A DNA stretch of 64,000 nucleotides from Flagellimonas sp. CMM7 (GTDB lineage: Bacteria > Bacteroidota > Bacteroidia > Flavobacteriales > Flavobacteriaceae): contig NZ_CP090003.1 of the NCBI RefSeq assembly GCF_021390195.1, positions 1,538,001 to 1,602,000 of the forward strand, in the 5' to 3' direction. Below are positions 33,207-42,258 of the stretch, in pieces. The notes below the pieces were generated by a model. The model was not told where the DNA came from. It saw only the letters and a program-made list of their open reading frames with translations, and made no database searches. Numbering within the stretch: the first letter of the stretch is position 1; each line of letters starts with the position of its first letter. The translations under genes and the position numbers were made by a program.

Positions 33207-34616
33207 TTATTTTAAGGTTGTAGGACAGACAAAATCCGTTACTGGAATTCCAGCTTCTTTGATGGCTTTAAATCCTCCCGCCACGTCTACCAAGTTATGA
33301 ATTCCTCTGCTCTTAAGGATTGAAGCTGCAATCATACTTCTATATCCTCCTGCGCAATGAACATAAAATGTTTCCTTTTCAGGAAATTCCGATAGGTGGT
33401 CATTGATGAAATCCAATGGTGCCAACATGGCATCTCCAACATGTTCTGCCGCGTATTCTGTCTTCTTTCTAACATCAAATACTGGAACTTCTTCAGATAA
33501 CCTTTGTTTAAACTCATTGGCATCGATACTTTTTACGGTGTCAATTTCCTTTCCTGCACTTTTCCATGCTTCAATTTCCCCTTTTAGATATCCCAAAGTA
33601 CCATCAAAACCTACTCTGGACAAACGAGTAATAGTTTCTTCTTCTTTTCCTTTTGGAGCTACTAGAAGTATAGGCTGCTTCACATCTGCAATTAAGGCCC
33701 CCACCCACGGCGCAAAGCTTCCGCCCAATCCAATAAAAATAGATCTAGGCACATGACCTTTTGCAAAATCATCCTGATGTCTCACATCTAATACTATGGC
33801 TCCAGTTTCGTTTGCAGCAATTTCAAAAGCGTCTGGCGACAACGCTTGGGTTCCTCTCTCTAAAACATCATCAATGTCCTCATAACCTTCTTTGTTCATC
33901 TTCACATTTAGTGGAAAATATTGCGGCGGAGGTAAAAGACCCTCTGTTACCTCTTTTACAAATTCCTCCTTGGTCATGTCTGAACGTAATGCATAGTTCA
34001 TTTTCTTTTGATTGCCCAAAGTGTCCACAGTTTCCTTCATCATATTCTTTCCGCATGCAGAGCCAGCTCCATGAGCCGGGTATACTATAACATCATTTGC
34101 CAAAGGCATTATTTTGTTACGGAGGCTGTCAAACAACGTTCCAGCCAATTCTTCTTGGGTCATATGGGCAGCCTTTTGCGCTAAATCTGGTCTCCCCACA
34201 TCTCCTAAAAACAAAGTGTCCCCACTAAAAATGGCATGGTCTTTCCCTGTTTCATCTATTAATAGAAAAGTTGTGCTCTCCATAGTATGCCCTGGGGTAT
34301 GCAAAACCTTGATGGTTAACTCACCTAGTCTAAATTCTTGCTCATCCTTGGCGATAATGGCATCAAAGGAAGGGTTGGCGTTAGGGCCAAAAATAATGGG
34401 CGCTCCGGTTTCCTTGGAGAGTGTTACATGCCCGCTAACAAAATCAGCATGGAAATGGGTTTCAAAAATATATTTGATTTTTGCGCCATCCTCCCGCACT
34501 CTTTTTAGATAAGGTTTTACTTCTCTTAAAGGATCAATAATTGCTACTTCTCCCTTGCTTTCTATGTAGTATGCCCCTTGAGCTAAACATCCGGTATATA
34601 TCTGTTCTATTTTCAT
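33207..34616 (-). CDS. MBL-fold persulfide-dioxygenase-like protein with two rhodanese domains
   Basis: 469 residues. N-terminal metallo-beta-lactamase fold with metal motif THFHADFVSGH (about 54-64), as in ETHE1-type persulfide dioxygenases and CstB. Two rhodanese-like domains follow. The first (about 260-350) lacks an obvious active Cys. The second has FYVHCAGGYRSM (about residue 426), so only it should be active. ETHE1/CstB family proteins oxidise persulfide sulfur to sulfite or thiosulfate. Operator-like sequence about 50 bp upstream. Confidence 0.88.
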   Translation of the reverse strand: MKIEQIYTGCLAQGAYYIESKGEVAIIDPLREVKPYLKRVREDGAKIKYIFETHFHADFVSGHVTLSKETGAPIIFGPNANPSFDAIIAKDEQEFRLGELTIKVLHTPGHTMESTTFLLIDETGKDHAIFSGDTLFLGDVGRPDLAQKAAHMTQEELAGTLFDSLRNKIMPLANDVIVYPAHGAGSACGKNMMKETVDTLGNQKKMNYALRSDMTKEEFVKEVTEGLLPPPQYFPLNVKMNKEGYEDIDDVLERGTQALSPDAFEIAANETGAIVLDVRHQDDFAKGHVPRSIFIGLGGSFAPWVGALIADVKQPILLVAPKGKEEETITRLSRVGFDGTLGYLKGEIEAWKSAGKEIDTVKSIDANEFKQRLSEEVPVFDVRKKTEYAAEHVGDAMLAPLDFINDHLSEFPEKETFYVHCAGGYRSMIAASILKSRGIHNLVDVAGGFKAIKEAGIPVTDFVCPTTLK

Positions 34617-34664
34617 CTGTTATAATTTTGTTGTCAAAGATAGGTTTGACCCATCCTTATTACA

Positions 34665-34678
34665 GTTACCAAAGTTAC
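34665..34678. promoter_or_regulatory. Near-palindrome GTTAC-N4-GTTAC before the MBL gene
   Basis: Read on the minus strand as GTAAC-N4-GTAAC, this matches the GTAAC-N4-GTTAC pattern with one mismatch. It is about 50 bp upstream of the MBL gene start, similar to the spacing at the rhodanese operon. It overlaps the end of the SulP gene. Confidence 0.4.
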
Positions 34679-36405
34679 AAATGCTTTGTTTTAGATTGTA
34701 ATGAAACCTTCTCTTGAATGCTATTTTTCTCTTTTTTATTTGTGCAGTATTCAAAGGCTTCGCTAGTCCTAACAAAAAGGTTTTCTTTCCCTATTTTTTC
34801 AATTAATCCACTAGAGAATAAAATATCACGGGTAGGTCCAATGACACCAGCAATAAGTAATTCTATATTTTTTGCTTTCAAGTCACTCACGACTTGATTC
34901 AGCATATTCAAAGCACTACTATCTATATAATTAATTGCCTCAGCATTCAAAATAATATACTTCAGCGTATTCCCTTTTTTTAGAATGTTCTTATACAACT
35001 CCGCTTTAAAATAATCCTTATTGGCAAAGTACAATTGTCCGTCAAAACGGAGCACCAAAATATTATCGGCCAATTCAATATCACTACTAAAACGATCAAC
35101 GTTTTTAAAATAATCAGTACCTCTTATACGCCCTAAAATAGCAATATGGGGTTTTGAGGTTCGGTTGACCAACAATAAGAGCGAAAACAGAACTCCAAAA
35201 ATTATTCCTTGGGAAATCCCTATCAATAAAGTTGTAAGAAACGTAACCAATAATAGAAAGAATTCGTCTTTACGTTGTTTCCACAATTGCTTCGGATATT
35301 TTAAATCGATCAACCCATATACCGCAACCAATATTATGGCCCCTAAAACCGATTTTGGAAGATAGTAAAAGAATGGTGTTAGAAATAGTAGTGTTAGACC
35401 TACTACCAGTACGCTAACTAAAGAGGCGACCCCCGTCTTTGCCCCTTCATTTACATTGACTGCCGTTCTTGACAGGCCAGCGTTTGCAGGAAAGGATTGA
35501 AAAAGAGAGCCAATAATATTGGAAATTCCCAAAGCCCTTAACTCTTGGTTGGGTTCGGTATGGTATTCATTGCTTTGATCCTCAACGGCCTTTGCTATCG
35601 TCATTGCCTCGGCAAAGGCAATAAAAGCCAGTGCCATTGCTGTTGGAAAAGCCTTTATTATAAGGTCAATATTCAACTGAGGCATCCTAAAAGCGGGTAA
35701 TCCCTTTGGTATCTGACCAACAATGTGGACATCGGTATCATTCACCATGAAAAAAAAGATGCCCAAGATAGATAGAATAACCACCACCATTGCGGCCGGT
35801 AATTTTCTATTCAGTTTTTTTAATCCTAAAATCACCAAAATAGCAGCAAAGCCGATGCTCAAATCATAAAAATTCGTCTTTGATAATTGGCCAAAAATTG
35901 CCTGAAGGGTCTCTAAGGTATTATTGGTGGTTATCTCTAATCCAAAAAAATGTTTAAGCTGACTTATTGCAATAACGATGGCCGCTGCAGAGGTAAAACC
36001 GCTAACTACCGGTTTTGACAAGAAATTTGAGAGAAAGCCAAGACGCATAAAACCCATTACCAATTGAATGCTTCCAACAAATAGTGCTAAAAAAATAGCC
36101 ATACTGATGTAGTCATCAATATTTGCCAACTTCATTGCAGCCAAACTTGAAGCAACAATCAACGAATCCAAAGCAACAGGACCTACTGCCAATTTTCTGC
36201 TTGACCCTGTAAATGCGTAGATTAAATTTGGTACTAAGGCCGCATACAAACCATAAACCGGTGGAAGACCTGCAATTAAAGCGTACGCCATTCCTTGAGG
36301 AATAAGCATAACTCCAACGGTAATACCGGCAATCAAATCCTTAAAAAGGAAAGAACGGTTGTATTCGGGTATCCATGTTAAAAATGGAAGATACCGTTTG
36401 AGCAT
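34675..36405 (-). CDS. SulP-family anion transporter with STAS domain
   Basis: 576 residues: a large membrane part (about 20-410) with the SulP signature near the N-terminus (LIAGITVGVMLIPQGMAYA) and a C-terminal STAS domain (about 430-545). SulP members move sulfate, bicarbonate or other anions. In this cluster sulfate/sulfite is the obvious guess, but bicarbonate (BicA-like) remains possible. It is separated from the Crp/Fnr gene by 64 bp, with the weak inverted arms GTTA and TAAC in between. Confidence 0.85.
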   Translation of the reverse strand: MLKRYLPFLTWIPEYNRSFLFKDLIAGITVGVMLIPQGMAYALIAGLPPVYGLYAALVPNLIYAFTGSSRKLAVGPVALDSLIVASSLAAMKLANIDDYISMAIFLALFVGSIQLVMGFMRLGFLSNFLSKPVVSGFTSAAAIVIAISQLKHFFGLEITTNNTLETLQAIFGQLSKTNFYDLSIGFAAILVILGLKKLNRKLPAAMVVVILSILGIFFFMVNDTDVHIVGQIPKGLPAFRMPQLNIDLIIKAFPTAMALAFIAFAEAMTIAKAVEDQSNEYHTEPNQELRALGISNIIGSLFQSFPANAGLSRTAVNVNEGAKTGVASLVSVLVVGLTLLFLTPFFYYLPKSVLGAIILVAVYGLIDLKYPKQLWKQRKDEFFLLLVTFLTTLLIGISQGIIFGVLFSLLLLVNRTSKPHIAILGRIRGTDYFKNVDRFSSDIELADNILVLRFDGQLYFANKDYFKAELYKNILKKGNTLKYIILNAEAINYIDSSALNMLNQVVSDLKAKNIELLIAGVIGPTRDILFSSGLIEKIGKENLFVRTSEAFEYCTNKKEKNSIQEKVSLQSKTKHL

Positions 36406-36469
36406 TTAGTTAGATTTTTTGTAAAAATAAGATGTGAAGTAGTTAATTACGGTAACAAAAGACACAAAC

Positions 36470-37102
36470 TTATAAATCGATTAGTTGAATATGACTCCTA
36501 TGCAATACCAGTTTTTTCATTTTCTCCAGTTTTTTTAATAGTCTAGAAACCACAACTCTAGATGTATGTAAATCATAAGCTATCTCTTGGTGCGTATTTC
36601 GAATGCAATCATCATTTGTTACCTGGGCCTTCTTTTTAAGGTAAGCCACCAACCGTTGGTCCAAATTCTTGAATGCAATACTATCTACCGTGTGCAATAA
36701 TTCGTTCAAGCGATTATGATAACTTTCAAAAACATAATTGCGCCATCCCTTGTATTTTGCCATCCACTCCTCCATTTTAGGTACGGGCACCATCACTATT
36801 TTTGCTTCAGTTTCTGTAATGGCCCTAATCTCGCTTTTTGTCTGTCCCATACAACAGGCCATGGTTACTGAGCAGGTTTCTCCTTGCTCCAAATAATATA
36901 AAAGCAATTCATCCCCTTCGTCATCTTCCCGTAACACTTTAATGGCTCCTGATAGCAATAATGGCATAGCTCTTACATAATTGCCAATATCCATTATTGT
37001 TTCTCCTGCAGGCACTTCAATCAACTTGCCTACAGTTACAATTTCATCAATAAGAGGTTGTTCAAATTGAGTTCCAAAGGTGTTTAAAAGTTCTTCTTTC
37101 AT
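36470..37102 (-). CDS. Crp/Fnr-family transcriptional regulator
   Basis: 210 residues. The N-terminal cyclic-nucleotide-like domain (about 20-125) is followed by an HTH (about 150-205, RNTHQEIAYDLHTSRVVVSR). The N-terminus lacks the Fnr-type Cys set, but it contains two adjacent Cys (CSVTMACCMGQ, about residues 77-84), which might sense sulfur species. It is the first gene of the sulfur cluster's minus strand set and the natural candidate for binding the GTAAC-N4-GTTAC sites. Confidence 0.88.
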   Translation of the reverse strand: MKEELLNTFGTQFEQPLIDEIVTVGKLIEVPAGETIMDIGNYVRAMPLLLSGAIKVLREDDEGDELLLYYLEQGETCSVTMACCMGQTKSEIRAITETEAKIVMVPVPKMEEWMAKYKGWRNYVFESYHNRLNELLHTVDSIAFKNLDQRLVAYLKKKAQVTNDDCIRNTHQEIAYDLHTSRVVVSRLLKKLEKMKKLVLHRSHIQLIDL

Positions 37103-37229
37103 TTTATTCTAAATACCCCCATAAAGATAATCTTTTTGCAAAAGGGATTAGGGCCAAGAAAAGTGAGTTGTCTTGGTTTAAAAAGAAGAAAAGACAATCT
37201 ATAACATTGCAGGTTGGCTACAAGATAGG

Positions 37230-38120
37230 TTACGAATCCAAAAATTCCTCTTCAAAGCTTGAAATAAAATCATGTATGTATTTTTTGTTTCGTTTCGTTT
37301 CTTTCACGACTAAATAATGGGTCCGTTTTAGGCCATACTTTCCAATACGTTTAAACCTTAAATCCTCGGATAGTTTGAAGGACTTCAATTGCCATTTTGG
37401 CGCACACATTATCCCCATATTGGCATTGATCATGGACAAGGTTAATTCTGTAAATGGAATGGCCGAGATTTTGGCTGGTGATATTTTATTTGGTCTTAAA
37501 AAATGCTCGTAAACAGAAACTCCTTCTACAGGAAAAGAATTTATGAAAAGATGTACCTGTGAAAAATGACTTGCATCTAAAAAGTCCTCTGTATTTAGCT
37601 CATGCTCTTTATGCATCAATGCAAAAATTTCATCATTACAGATTTCAATGCTACAGAGTTCCTCCGTGGCTGGTTTGGATGTTACAAAGGCAATATCAAT
37701 CTCATCAGATAACACCTGCGAAATAGTTTGGTGGGTGGTTCCCAAACTCAAGTCTACCTCAATTTCTGGATACAGAATTGCCATTTTTTGAATGAACTCA
37801 GGAATACTATGAAAAAAAGATTGACATTCTGCCCGCAAACGAATAGAACCTTTAGAGCCTTCTTTAATATTCTTGATGTTGCTAAAACTTTCCTCAATGG
37901 CATCTAATAATTCATTTGCCAATTTATAAAGTTCAGAACCTTCTTGGGTAAGCTCCCAATTGTTCCTTGTTCTATGAAAAACCTTAAATCCTAGTCGCTC
38001 CTCGAGCTCTCTTAATTGATGACTTAATGCCGATTGTGTTAAAAACAAACGTTCTGAAGAATTGGCGATACTTCCCTCTTCAGCTATGGTCTTTATCAAT
38101 CTAAAATACTTCAGTTCCAT
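37230..38120 (-). CDS. LysR-family transcriptional regulator
   Basis: The start is set at ATG 38120 (MELKYFRLIKTIAEEG), because LysR proteins begin directly with the HTH. The open frame upstream to 38192 is not needed. 296 residues: winged HTH (1-60, with SALSHQLRELEERLGFKVFH) and a substrate-binding-like effector domain (about 90-290). It is divergent from the DUF5916 gene at 38255, which may be its target. The effector is unknown. Confidence 0.87.
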   Translation of the reverse strand: MELKYFRLIKTIAEEGSIANSSERLFLTQSALSHQLRELEERLGFKVFHRTRNNWELTQEGSELYKLANELLDAIEESFSNIKNIKEGSKGSIRLRAECQSFFHSIPEFIQKMAILYPEIEVDLSLGTTHQTISQVLSDEIDIAFVTSKPATEELCSIEICNDEIFALMHKEHELNTEDFLDASHFSQVHLFINSFPVEGVSVYEHFLRPNKISPAKISAIPFTELTLSMINANMGIMCAPKWQLKSFKLSEDLRFKRIGKYGLKRTHYLVVKETKRNKKYIHDFISSFEEEFLDS

Positions 38121-38254
38121 ATCACAAATATACAATAGGCACTTGTTGACTGTAGTTGAAAATAATTCAGTTAAGGCCTCAAGACCATTCAATTAGAATG
38201 CTAGTCAGTGCTGTAAACCCCACCTAGCTTTGGCTAAAAATTAATTCTAAAATT

Positions 38255-40927
38255 ATGTTGAATTGTCAATGGTTTGTATTTGTGACGAAAAGAGTAGCCT
38301 TGGTTATACTCTTGTTACTATCAGAAAATATAGTATCTCAAGAGAGAACAACCACAGTATCAAAAAGGATATACACAACACAAAATTTAAATGTTGATCA
38401 GACCCCAAATATTGATGGAAATCTGAACGACCCCATTTGGAACGATGATAATTGGGCCACTGAATTTGTAGAAAGAGAACCCGATGAAAACACCCCACCA
38501 GAACAACAAACAAAATTTAAAATAGTCTACGATTCCAAGTTTATCTATGTTGGAGTTAAATGTTTGGATACAAAACTCAACGGCATTAATGAAAGAATGT
38601 CTAGAAGAGATGGTTTTGACGGCGATTGGGTGGAATTGGTTTTTGATAGTTATCATGACCTCCGCTCCGCTTTTTCATTTACGGTTACCGCATCGGGAGT
38701 CAAAGGAGATAAGACCATTTCATTAAATGGGTCTAATGAAGACATTACATGGAATCCCATTTGGTATGCCAAAAGCAATATAAATGAAGAGGGCTGGACA
38801 GCCGAAATGAAAATCCCCTTGAGTCAGCTACGATTTGGGGATGCCAATAACCAAATATGGGGACTGCAGGTGGTTCGCAAATTGTTTAGGGAGGAAGAAC
38901 TATCTGTTTGGCAAAGAATTCCTATTGATGCATCTGGTTGGATAAGTGAATTTGGCGAGTTACACGGACTACAGAATCTAAAACCACAAAAACAATTTGA
39001 AATTCAGCCCTTTGTAGTTACCTCTTTGGAAACCTTTGAAAAAGAACCCTTAAATCCATATAAAAATGCCAATATTAAAAGCGTAAATGCGGGGATAGAT
39101 GGAAAGATTGGAGTTACAAATGATCTTACTTTGGACTTTACCATAAATCCAGATTTTGGACAGGTAGAAGCTGACCCAGCAGCCATTGCACTGGATGGGT
39201 TTCAATTGTTCTTTGCCGAACAACGTCCTTTTTTTGTGGAAAACAAGAACATATTCGATTACCGATTTTCATCACCAATCATAGGAGGAACTTTTAGTAG
39301 TGACAACCTTTTCTATTCCAGAAGAATCGGTAGAAGTCCACAAGGATTTGCGCGATCTGAAGAAGGGGAGTTTGTAAATGCCCCAGAAAGAACAACTATA
39401 CTCGGAGCTGTAAAATTTAGTGGAAAGACCAAAAAAGGATTATCAGTCGGTGTGATGGAAACACTCACCTCAACGGAATATGCAGAAATAAACAATAATG
39501 ATGGTACCCGCAGAACGGTTATTGAACCTTTAACAAATTATTTTGTTGCACGGGTTCAACAAGATTTCAATAACAGGAACACCTTTGTAGGGGGTATACT
39601 CACTTCCACACACAGAAAACTGGATGAGAATGTAGACTTTTTACACAAATCAGCAGTAACCGCAGGTCTGGATGTAATGCACCAATGGCACAATAGATCT
39701 TGGTATCTAGGAGCAAACTTTGTTATGAGTCAGGTAAGAGGGAGCGAAGAAGCCATTTTAAACACACAAAGGTCCATACCACATTTATTTCAAAGAGTAG
39801 GTGCCAGCCATGTTCAGATTGACTCGACCAGAACATCTTTAACTGGTACTGGAGGAGACATTAAGTTTGGAAGAGCCGGAATCGGAAAAATTAAATTTGA
39901 AACAGGGGTTACCTGGCGTTCCCCAGGTCTAGAACTTAATGATATTGGTTTTATGAGAGAGGCCGATGACATTCAAAACTATGCTGGCATTACATATAAC
40001 TCATTACAACCTTTTGGTGTTTTTAGAAAAGCATCCATTGGTTACAAACATTGGTCAGCATGGGATTTTGGAGGTTCCCATAATTATTTTGATTGGGATA
40101 TTGAAGCAAACGGCACCTTTAAAAACAATGGGAGTGCAACCTTAGGGGTGTTTTCCCAACCACATATTTACTCTAAATCATTGCTTCAAGGCGGACCAAG
40201 ATTGTTTTTGCCCGATCAATACGGTGCTTGGTGGGCCTTTGGCAGTGATAGTAGAAAAAAACTTTTTCTTGAACTGGATGGATGGACCAAAACGGGAAAC
40301 GAAGACAGTTATTTCCTATTTGAAACTGGAGTTAGAGCAACATATCAACCACTAAATCAGCTGAGTTTTTCATTAGCTCCAAGATATACCACCATTAAAC
40401 ATCGCTTGCAGTTCAACCAACAGGTAAGCTATAATAATGATTCCCGTTTTATTACTTCTAGGCTTGATCAAGATACTTTCAGCATGGCTTTTAGATTCAA
40501 CTACGCCATCAACCCTAACCTTTCTGTTCAGTACTACGTCGAGCCTTTTATCACTGTTGGAAGGTATAATGACTTTAATTATGTCCTTAATCCCCTTGCT
40601 AAAAGTCAGGAGGAGCAATTACAATTCTTTCAACCAGCACAGATTTCTACAGAAACACCCAACGGACAATTCAATATTGATGAAGATTTAGACGGTGCCA
40701 TTGATTATAGTTTCAACAACCCTGATTTCTCTTTTGCACAATTTAGGTCAAATCTGGTGATCAGATATGAATACAAACCGGGATCTGAAATCTTCCTAGT
40801 TTGGGCACAGGGCATTACCGATTTCTCATCGCCAATAGGTAGTTTATCAAACAATTTCAGAGAACAAATACTTAGCAAACAGCCAGACAATACTTTTTTA
40901 ATCAAAGCAACATATCGTTTTTTTTAA
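38255..40927 (+). CDS. DUF5916 outer-membrane barrel protein with CBM9-like domain
   Basis: 890 residues with a signal peptide (cleavage about residue 29). Residues about 45-230 form a carbohydrate-binding-like CBM9 domain (PNIDGNLNDPIWNDD, WTAEMKIPLSQLRFG). The rest is a long beta-barrel with the DUF5916 pattern (DFTINPDFGQVEADPAAIAL, FFVENKNIF) and a terminal Phe. DUF5916 proteins are common outer-membrane proteins in Bacteroidota. Their substrate is unknown. Divergent to the LysR gene. Confidence 0.85.
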   Translation: MLNCQWFVFVTKRVALVILLLLSENIVSQERTTTVSKRIYTTQNLNVDQTPNIDGNLNDPIWNDDNWATEFVEREPDENTPPEQQTKFKIVYDSKFIYVGVKCLDTKLNGINERMSRRDGFDGDWVELVFDSYHDLRSAFSFTVTASGVKGDKTISLNGSNEDITWNPIWYAKSNINEEGWTAEMKIPLSQLRFGDANNQIWGLQVVRKLFREEELSVWQRIPIDASGWISEFGELHGLQNLKPQKQFEIQPFVVTSLETFEKEPLNPYKNANIKSVNAGIDGKIGVTNDLTLDFTINPDFGQVEADPAAIALDGFQLFFAEQRPFFVENKNIFDYRFSSPIIGGTFSSDNLFYSRRIGRSPQGFARSEEGEFVNAPERTTILGAVKFSGKTKKGLSVGVMETLTSTEYAEINNNDGTRRTVIEPLTNYFVARVQQDFNNRNTFVGGILTSTHRKLDENVDFLHKSAVTAGLDVMHQWHNRSWYLGANFVMSQVRGSEEAILNTQRSIPHLFQRVGASHVQIDSTRTSLTGTGGDIKFGRAGIGKIKFETGVTWRSPGLELNDIGFMREADDIQNYAGITYNSLQPFGVFRKASIGYKHWSAWDFGGSHNYFDWDIEANGTFKNNGSATLGVFSQPHIYSKSLLQGGPRLFLPDQYGAWWAFGSDSRKKLFLELDGWTKTGNEDSYFLFETGVRATYQPLNQLSFSLAPRYTTIKHRLQFNQQVSYNNDSRFITSRLDQDTFSMAFRFNYAINPNLSVQYYVEPFITVGRYNDFNYVLNPLAKSQEEQLQFFQPAQISTETPNGQFNIDEDLDGAIDYSFNNPDFSFAQFRSNLVIRYEYKPGSEIFLVWAQGITDFSSPIGSLSNNFREQILSKQPDNTFLIKATYRFF

Positions 40928-41037
40928 TTTGAAGATTTTAATCAATTTATAAATCCATCATAGTACTATTTAAATTCCACAATTAATATCAATTCGATTA
41001 TAGATATTCCTAACCTACTAGTTAATAGCTGTGGTTT

Positions 41038-42186
41038 ATGAAATACAATAAACATTATTTTTTCCCTATAGTTCTCGCCGCATTGTCCCTCCTATTTTTT
41101 AGCTGCGTAAATGACGAGAAAGCTTTGATATTTGAAAGCGAAGAAGTCAACTTTAAACTGGAAAAAGTGGCAGATAGTATCCGGGTTCCTTTTGGAATTT
41201 CATTTCTACCCAACGGAAAAATACTGGTCACCAACAGGTTTGCCGGAGAAATACTATTGGTTGATATTGATTCTGGAGAAAAAAAAGTCCTCAAAGGGGT
41301 TCCTAAATCCTATTGCAAAGGAGATGGAGGAGCGTTGGACATATTGCCCCACCCAAAATATGAACAAAATGGGTGGGTATATTTCTCACACTCGATTGGA
41401 GACAGTATCAGTAGTTCCATGGCCATTGAGCGAGGAAAGCTAAAAGGTGATTCGTTAATCAATGTGGAACGCATTTTTACGGCGTATCCATTTTATAAAT
41501 CGCCCAGTCATTATGGTTCAAGGATGGTTTTAAAGGATGGGTATTTGTTTTTTACCATGGGAGATCGTTATGATCTTAAAGATTCCGCCCAGACCTTGAA
41601 CAATCATTTAGGAAAAGTAATGCGCATATTTGAAGATGGACAAATACCTAAAGACAATCCTTTTGTTAACATAAAAAATGTAAAACCAGAAATATGGAGT
41701 TTTGGACACAGAAACCCTCAGGGGCTAACGCTTCACCCAAAAACCAACGAGCTCTGGTTGCATGAACATGGACCAAAAGGTGGAGATGAGCTAAATCTTA
41801 TTAAACCAGGGCTTAATTATGGGTGGCCTATAATATGTCACGGTATAGACTATGATGATACGCCCATTGGGGACGGAATTACGCATAAAGAAGGAATGGA
41901 GCAACCCGTTCATTATTACACTCCCTCTATAGCGCCAAGTGGTATGGATTTTTATTCTGGGGATACCTTTAAACAATGGAATGGCAATTTATTTATTGGG
42001 GCATTGGCACTGACACATTTAAACCGATTAGTTTTAGAAAATGGCAAAGTTGTTCATGAAGAACGATTATTAAAAGACTTTGGAAGAAGAATACGAGTGG
42101 TTAAACAGGGACCAGATGGTCTTCTTTATATTGGTGTTGATGGGGGTATGATTCTTAGGTTAAGACCCATTTGGGTAAATAGATAG
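41038..42186 (+). CDS. PQQ-dependent sugar dehydrogenase-like lipoprotein
   Basis: 382 residues with a lipoprotein signal (LFFSC, Cys about 23). The body is the six-bladed beta-propeller of soluble aldose dehydrogenases (YliI/GdhB family): VPFGISFLPNGKILVTNR, EIWSFGHRNPQGL, LWLHEHGPKGGDELNLIKPG, GLLYIGVDGGMIL. The enzyme class oxidises sugars with PQQ. Whether PQQ is made by this organism cannot be seen here. It follows the DUF5916 gene by 110 bp and ends in a bidirectional terminator. Confidence 0.88.
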   Translation: MKYNKHYFFPIVLAALSLLFFSCVNDEKALIFESEEVNFKLEKVADSIRVPFGISFLPNGKILVTNRFAGEILLVDIDSGEKKVLKGVPKSYCKGDGGALDILPHPKYEQNGWVYFSHSIGDSISSSMAIERGKLKGDSLINVERIFTAYPFYKSPSHYGSRMVLKDGYLFFTMGDRYDLKDSAQTLNNHLGKVMRIFEDGQIPKDNPFVNIKNVKPEIWSFGHRNPQGLTLHPKTNELWLHEHGPKGGDELNLIKPGLNYGWPIICHGIDYDDTPIGDGITHKEGMEQPVHYYTPSIAPSGMDFYSGDTFKQWNGNLFIGALALTHLNRLVLENGKVVHEERLLKDFGRRIRVVKQGPDGLLYIGVDGGMILRLRPIWVNR

Positions 42187-42202
42187 TGTTTTGCTTAAAA
42201 AC

Positions 42203-42238
42203 AAAACCCATTCTAGATTAGTTTCCAGAATGGGTTTT
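42203..42238. terminator. Bidirectional terminator between the sugar dehydrogenase and icd genes
   Basis: Two 12-base arms, AAAACCCATTCT and AGAATGGGTTTT, around a 12-base loop, with T runs or A runs outside on both strands. It lies between two convergent stop codons (42186 and 42259), so it serves both. Confidence 0.85.
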
Positions 42239-42258
42239 TTAGCTGATCAAATATCTTT

